From: Flavobacteriales bacterium
GTDB taxonomy: Bacteria; Bacteroidota; Bacteroidia; Flavobacteriales_F; PHOS-HE28
Direction: 5' to 3'
Assembly (NCBI GenBank): GCA_016712535.1
Contig: JADJQW010000004.1
Coordinates: 496,001 to 560,000 of the forward strand
DNA: 64,000 nucleotides
The position numbers and the translations under genes are program-made. Shown piece by piece: positions 59,617 through 64,000 of this stretch (position 1 is the stretch's first letter; each line of letters opens with the position of its first letter). A model generated the notes under the pieces. That model was not told the DNA's origin and searched no databases. It saw only the letters and a program-made list of their open reading frames with translations.

Positions 59617-60345
59617 ATGAAGCTCTTCAACAGGGTCCGGCAACGGCTGCTTGGCGATGGTCAGCTGAAGCGGTACCTGCTCTATGCCTTCGGCGAGATC
59701 ATCCTGGTTGTGATCGGGATCCTGATCGCCTTGCAATTGAACACTTGGAAAGCGGACCAACGTGACCGGGCCTCGGAAAAGGTCCACTTGGAGAACCTTC
59801 GGGAAGACCTTCGCCTGCAAATGGAGGTGATCCGCACGCAGATGGTCCATGACTCCACCATGATCCTGCAGGCGGATACGGCGATGACATTCTTTTCCGG
59901 AGGCATGAGCCTGGGGGACCTGGAGCGCAGGCTATACGGAAGCACCAAGCTGGGTTGGCGCAAGACCTTCGTGGCCAGCGACGCCACCTTCAAGGTGCTG
60001 CTCTCCACGGGGGGCATGAACCTGATCGGCAGCCCCCAGTTGCGCACCGAGCTGATGCGCTATCACCAGCAACTGGACTACACCACGCAGGTGCTCAACA
60101 CGAACAATCGCTTGATCGATGAGCTGTTCAGCCTGAACGCCTCCAATGCCACGCCCAGCTTTTCCATGGACGCCGGCGGCAACATCGAGAACGGCGCTGC
60201 CCTGACCGGACAGGAACGCTACCGGCTCCACGAGCTCATCGAACAGCGCCGGGACCTGAGCAAGATCGCACTTGCCGTGTGTGATAAGCAGCGCAACGCA
60301 ACGGAGCGGATGATCGCAAGATTGAACAAGGCGATCACGCACTGA
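59617..60345 (+). CDS. DUF6090 family membrane-anchored protein
   Basis: 242 aa from ATG 59617. The N-terminus LKRYLLYAFGEIILVVIGILIALQLNTW is the hallmark of DUF6090, a family common in Flavobacteriia: one membrane segment (about 22-40), then a helical extracytoplasmic region with coiled-coil character (RASEKVHLENLREDLRLQMEVIRTQM). Function unknown. Its stop is 3 nt from the convergent alaS stop, and the scar of the duplicated junction lies just upstream; it appears to have inserted here. Confidence 0.85.
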   Translation: MKLFNRVRQRLLGDGQLKRYLLYAFGEIILVVIGILIALQLNTWKADQRDRASEKVHLENLREDLRLQMEVIRTQMVHDSTMILQADTAMTFFSGGMSLGDLERRLYGSTKLGWRKTFVASDATFKVLLSTGGMNLIGSPQLRTELMRYHQQLDYTTQVLNTNNRLIDELFSLNASNATPSFSMDAGGNIENGAALTGQERYRLHELIEQRRDLSKIALAVCDKQRNATERMIARLNKAITH

Positions 60346-60348
60346 TCG

Positions 60349-62955
60349 TCACCCCAGCAGCTCCGCCGCCTTCTTCAACGCCTCGGCCATGCCGCCAGGC
60401 TCCTTGCCGCCGGCTGTGGCGAAATCAGGCTGGCCACCGCCGCCGCCCTTGATCAATGGACCGATCTGCTTGATGATGTCGACCGCCTTGAGGCCCGTGG
60501 CTTCAAGGGCCTGCTTGCCCAGCGACACCGCGAGCAGGGGCTTGCCATCGATCACCGAGCCTGCCACGAAGGCCAGATCAGCGTGCAGTTCACGCAGTGT
60601 GAAGCCGAGGTCCTTCAGGCCCTGTGCATCGAGGTCGAGCTGATCCACCAGCACCTTCACCCCCTTGCTGTTGACCGTGGCATTGGCGGGGATGGATGCT
60701 GCATAACGCTTCACTTTCTCGCGCGCCGCCTTCTCCAGCTCCTTGGTGAGCGTGGCGTTCTGCTCGGCGAGCTTCTGCACGGCAGCCACCACATCGGCGG
60801 GGCGCTTCAGCAGTTCCTCAATGGCCTCCAGCTTCGCGAGCTTCTCGTTGATCATGCGCTCGGCCTCCACGCTGGTGATGGCCTCGATGCGGCGGATGCC
60901 CGCGGCCAGCGCGCTCTCGCTCACGATGCGGAAGGGGCCGATGACACCGGTGCGAGGCACGTGGGTACCGCCACAGAGCTCGATGCTCGGGCCGAACTTC
61001 ACCACGCGCACGTTGTCGCCGTACTTCTCGCCGAAGAGCGCCATGGCGCCCATGGCCTTCGCCTCGGCGATGGGCACGTTGCGTTTGTCCTCGAACACGA
61101 TGTCGTCGGTGATCATGGCGTTCACTTCGCGTTCGATGGTGGCCAGCTCTTCGGGAGTCACCTTGGCGAAGTGGCTGATGTCGAAGCGCAGGCGGTCAGG
61201 CGCCACGAGCGAGCCCTTCTGCTCCACGTGCGTGCCCAGGTGCTTGCGCAGTGCGTGGTGCAGCAGGTGCGTGGCCGTGTGGTTGCGCCCGGTGAGGCCG
61301 CGGCGCTGCGTATTCACCTGTGCGGTGAGCGGCTTGCTCACGTCTTTCGGCAGCTCTTTGGTGAAGTGCACGATCAGCTGGTTCTCGCGCTTGGTGTCGA
61401 TCACCTCCACCTGGTCCGCACCTTGGATAAGCCAACCCTGGTCGCCCACCTGGCCGCCGCCTTCGGCATAGAACGGGGTGCGGTCCAGCACGAGCTGGAA
61501 CTGGTCGCCGCCCTTGCCGCTGACCTTGCGGTAGCGCAGGATGCGGGCCTCCGTGCTCAGCTCGTCGTAGCCGACGAAGGCGGTCTCGCCCTTGCCAAGC
61601 TCCACCCAATCGCCGGTGGTGACGGCCGTGGCGGCGCGGCTGCGCTCCTTCTGCTTCTGCAGCTCGGCCTCGAAGCCCTTCATGTCCACGTCCATCTTCT
61701 GCTCGCGCGCCATGAGCTGCGTGAGGTCGATGGGGAAGCCGTAGGTGTCGAAGAGCTCGAAGGCGCGGTCGCCGGCGAGTGTTCCCTTGGATTCGGCCAG
61801 GGCCAGCTCGAGGCGCTTTGTGCCTTGCTCCAGGGTGCGCAGGAAGGCCTTCTCCTCCTCGTGCATCACGTTCTTCACGATGTCGAGCTGCTTCCTCAGT
61901 TCGAGGAACTGATCGCCCATCTGCGCCACCAGTACTGGCGCCAGTTCGTGCATGAAAGGCTCGTTGAAGCCGAGGAAGCTGTAGCCGTAACGTACCGCAC
62001 GGCGCAGGATCCGGCGGATCACGTAGCCCGCGCCCGTGTTGCTCGGCAGTTGCCCGTCAGCGATGGCGAAGCTGATCGCACGCAGGTGGTCGGCGATCAC
62101 GCGCATGGCGATGTCGGCTTTCTCGTCCTTGCCGTAAGTCTTCCCGCACCGCTTCGCCAACTCTTGGATCAGCGGTTGGAACACGTCGGTGTCGTAGTTG
62201 CTCCGCTTGCCCTGCAGCACCATGCAGAGGCGCTCGAAGCCCATGCCGGTGTCCACGTGCTGCGCGGGCAGGGTCACGAGCAAGCCGTCAGCCTTGCGCT
62301 CGAACTGCATGAAGACGTTGTTCCAGATCTCGATCACTTGCGGGTGGTCGTTGTTCACCAAGTCGCGGCCGGGCTTCTGCCCTTTCTCTTCCGCCGTGCG
62401 CACGTCTACGTGGATCTCGGTGCACGGCCCGCAGGGACCGGTGTCGCCCATCTCCCAGAAGTTGTCCTTGCGGCTGAAGGGCAGGATGCGCTCGGCGGGC
62501 AGGTATTGCTTCCAGAGCTCGCGGGTCTCCTCATCGGCGGGCAGCCCATCTTTCTCGTCGCCGCCGAAGTAGGTCACATAGATGTCGGCCGTGTTGATCT
62601 TGTACTCGTCCACCAACAATTCCCACGCCCACTGGATCGCCTCCTTCTTGAAGTAGTCGCCGAAGCTCCAGTTGCCGAGCATCTCGAACATCGTGTGGTG
62701 GTAGGTGTCGATGCCCACCTCCTCCAGATCGTTGTGCTTGCCGGATACGCGCAGGCATTTCTGCGTGTCAGCGATGCGTTTGTGCTTCGCTTCGCGGTTC
62801 CCCAGGAAGAGGTCCTTGAACTGGTTCATGCCCGCGTTGGTGAACATGAGCGTGGGGTCGTCCTTCACCACCATGGGTGCGCTGGGCACGATGGCGTGGC
62901 CGCGCCGGGCGAAATGGTCGAGGAACTTCTGGCGGATCTGCTGTGATGTGAGCAT
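60349..62955 (-). CDS. alaS: Alanyl-tRNA synthetase
   Basis: 868 aa from ATG 62955 (MLTSQQIRQKFLDHFARRGH). Class II core with PTLMFTNAGMNQFKDLFLG and a motif 2/3 region, editing domain with the zinc-type motif HTATHLLHHAL plus CGGTH, and a C-terminal DHHA1 domain (KGGGGGQPDFATAGGKEPGG). Catalyses Ala-tRNA formation and hydrolyses Ser/Gly-tRNA(Ala). The earlier in-frame ATG at 63021 is rejected because it precedes the promoter box. The last codons are duplicated at 59532-59582. Confidence 0.97.
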   Translation of the reverse strand: MLTSQQIRQKFLDHFARRGHAIVPSAPMVVKDDPTLMFTNAGMNQFKDLFLGNREAKHKRIADTQKCLRVSGKHNDLEEVGIDTYHHTMFEMLGNWSFGDYFKKEAIQWAWELLVDEYKINTADIYVTYFGGDEKDGLPADEETRELWKQYLPAERILPFSRKDNFWEMGDTGPCGPCTEIHVDVRTAEEKGQKPGRDLVNNDHPQVIEIWNNVFMQFERKADGLLVTLPAQHVDTGMGFERLCMVLQGKRSNYDTDVFQPLIQELAKRCGKTYGKDEKADIAMRVIADHLRAISFAIADGQLPSNTGAGYVIRRILRRAVRYGYSFLGFNEPFMHELAPVLVAQMGDQFLELRKQLDIVKNVMHEEEKAFLRTLEQGTKRLELALAESKGTLAGDRAFELFDTYGFPIDLTQLMAREQKMDVDMKGFEAELQKQKERSRAATAVTTGDWVELGKGETAFVGYDELSTEARILRYRKVSGKGGDQFQLVLDRTPFYAEGGGQVGDQGWLIQGADQVEVIDTKRENQLIVHFTKELPKDVSKPLTAQVNTQRRGLTGRNHTATHLLHHALRKHLGTHVEQKGSLVAPDRLRFDISHFAKVTPEELATIEREVNAMITDDIVFEDKRNVPIAEAKAMGAMALFGEKYGDNVRVVKFGPSIELCGGTHVPRTGVIGPFRIVSESALAAGIRRIEAITSVEAERMINEKLAKLEAIEELLKRPADVVAAVQKLAEQNATLTKELEKAAREKVKRYAASIPANATVNSKGVKVLVDQLDLDAQGLKDLGFTLRELHADLAFVAGSVIDGKPLLAVSLGKQALEATGLKAVDIIKQIGPLIKGGGGGQPDFATAGGKEPGGMAEALKKAAELLG

Positions 62956-62974
62956 GGGTCTCTGGAAGCGGCCG

Positions 62975-62982
62975 CGAAAGTA
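62975..62982 (-). promoter_or_regulatory. TACTTTCG promoter box for alaS
   Basis: Minus strand TACTTTCG, 19 nt before the alaS ATG at 62955; it excludes the more upstream in-frame start. Confidence 0.5.
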
Positions 62983-63094
62983 CCCGGAAGGGGGCAGCGG
63001 TGACGGCCCGCCGATCAACACCGTTTAACACGGTGCCGGCCAGCGCCGGTGAATCGCATTGGGCCCTCGGCTACCTTGCCGCGTCGAGAAGTCA

Positions 63095-64000
63095 ATGCCT
63101 GAGCACAAGTACCGCTTCAACCCGAAAACGCTCAACTTCGAGCGCATCCGCCTCACGGCCTGGCAGAAGACCAAGCGCGTGACGCTGCTGCTCTTGCCGG
63201 GCCTGGCGGTAGGCCTGCTGGGGATATTCCTTGTATACCAGTTCATCGACAGCCCGAAGGAGGCGGTGCTGCGTCGCGAGAACAAGCAGTTGCTGGTGCA
63301 GTACGAGCTGCTCAATAAGCAGATCGGCGAGCTCGAGCGCGTGCTTGCTGATGTGCGCCGCCGCGACGACAACATGTACCGCGTGATCCTGGAGGCCGAC
63401 CCCCTGCCAGAGAGCATCCGGCAGGCAGGAGTGGGCGGCATCAACCGCTACCGCGACCTGAGCGGCTACGCCAACAGCGACTTGGTGATCGAGACCACCA
63501 AGCGGCTCGACTTGCTTGCCCGCCAGATCGTCGTGCAATCCAAATCGCTCGACGAGGTGGGAGCGCTGGTATTACGCAAGCAGGAGATGCTGGCGAGCAT
63601 CCCGGCCGTGCAGCCCATCGCCAATGACGACCTCACGCAGACCGCCAGCGGATTCGGGTGGCGCATGCACCCGATCCACAAGATCATGAAATTCCATGCA
63701 GGCATGGACTTCACCGCGAAGACGGGCACGCCCATCCATGCCACCGGCGACGGGGTGGTGGTGTATGCCGAGTACGGCACCAACGGCTACGGCATGCACT
63801 TGATCGTTGACCACGGCTTCGATTACCAGACGCTCTACGCGCACCTGAGCAAGCTCGAAGTGCGGAAAGGCCAGCGCGTGAAGCGCGGCGATGTGGTGGG
63901 GCTGGTGGGCAACACCGGACTGAGCGTCGGGCCGCACCTGCATTATGAAGTGCACAAGGGAGGCCAGCCGATGGACCCCGCCAACTACTACTTCAACGAC
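63095..64000 (+). CDS. M23-family (LytM) peptidoglycan endopeptidase, 3' end beyond the window
   Basis: 302 codons readable before the edge, beginning MPEHKYRFNPKTLNFERIRL. Basic cytoplasmic stub, one membrane segment (about residues 33-53, LLLLPGLAVGLLGIFLVYQF), a coiled-coil stalk (~60-100) and a periplasmic M23 domain: GFGWRMHPIHKIMKFHAGMD (His...Asp ligands), LYAHLSKL and HLHYEV (catalytic/ligand His). Cell-wall remodelling is the likely role; intact catalytic ligands argue for an active enzyme. A TACCTTGC box (63072-63079) lies 15 nt upstream. Incomplete at 64000. Confidence 0.92.
   Translation, partial: MPEHKYRFNPKTLNFERIRLTAWQKTKRVTLLLLPGLAVGLLGIFLVYQFIDSPKEAVLRRENKQLLVQYELLNKQIGELERVLADVRRRDDNMYRVILEADPLPESIRQAGVGGINRYRDLSGYANSDLVIETTKRLDLLARQIVVQSKSLDEVGALVLRKQEMLASIPAVQPIANDDLTQTASGFGWRMHPIHKIMKFHAGMDFTAKTGTPIHATGDGVVVYAEYGTNGYGMHLIVDHGFDYQTLYAHLSKLEVRKGQRVKRGDVVGLVGNTGLSVGPHLHYEVHKGGQPMDPANYYFND

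Noticed and set aside
59324..59620. A 98-codon protein containing the alkylation-repair C-terminal motif
   Set aside because: It is a frame-shifted read-through of the vestigial duplicated 3' end and has no start region of its own.
60583..62946. A 787-codon open frame on the plus strand
   Set aside because: It is antisense to alaS, whose motifs are intact; low-complexity translation with no domain.

Overview
This is a GC-rich chromosomal stretch of a Bacteroidota bacterium, most likely Flavobacteriales-affiliated. The assignment rests on markers visible in the translations. Several secreted proteins carry type IX secretion (T9SS) C-terminal sorting domains, and one giant repeat protein has a gliding-motility-type (type B) C-terminus. 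There is a fused MurF-alanine racemase, DUF4286 and DUF6090 proteins, and a long Thermus/Rickettsia-type isocitrate dehydrogenase. Recurrent TAnnTTTG / TAnnTTCG promoter boxes replace the E. coli -10/-35 signals. No rRNA, tRNA, insertion sequence, integrase, phage gene or CRISPR array was seen; the window is dense housekeeping DNA with a few accessory islands.

Layout. 0-6.5 kb: subtilase lipoprotein, a 975-aa surface protein with seven internal repeats, a secreted nuclease/phosphatase-fold protein and an unknown secreted protein. 6.6-11.9 kb: esterase-pdxJ, divergent CBS protein, BamA-like barrel, nadK and a gamma-class carbonic-anhydrase-like protein. 12-15 kb: an operon of a Cys-rich membrane protein, a TonB receptor and an HMA (metal-binding) protein. 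15-18.3 kb: Nfu scaffold, T9SS protein, pruA. 18.4-25.6 kb: an inorganic-carbon region (SbtA-type bicarbonate permease with an MscS protein; small protein, SulP transporter and beta-carbonic anhydrase), interrupted by a TetR-icd-DUF6671 operon. 25.6-33.6 kb: apaG, T9SS beta-propeller, T9SS zinc carboxypeptidase, a tandem pair of Cys-motif proteins, T9SS subtilase. 33.6-39 kb: HsdR_N-type protein, AMP nucleosidase, holA, amidohydrolase, polytopic membrane protein. 39-41 kb: a two-component system whose response regulator is frameshifted. 41.3-47 kb: rplU-rpmA and a serS-to-rsmA operon in which every junction overlaps by 4 nt. 47-54.4 kb: cation/proton antiporter, small cytosolic protein, GEVED T9SS protein, quinone reductase, and a hypothetical-M28 peptidase-rsmI operon. 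54.4-64 kb: tdk, murF-alr, DNA alkylation repair gene, two inserted genes around a duplicated-junction scar, alaS, and a truncated M23 peptidase at the right edge.

The most unusual observation is at 58.0-60.4 kb. Between the tail-to-tail genes for DNA alkylation repair and alaS lie a T9SS esterase gene and a DUF6090 gene, and between those two is a vestigial copy of the original junction: the 3' end of the alkylation-repair gene followed 5 nt later by the 3' end of alaS. Other points worth attention are the frameshifted response regulator, promoter boxes set exactly 4 nt before start codons (predicting leaderless mRNAs), short GGTTGAGGGTTG-type intergenic repeats including a perfect-period 18-bp triplication, and the clustered bicarbonate-handling genes. 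Functions are inferred by reading translations; no database search was possible.
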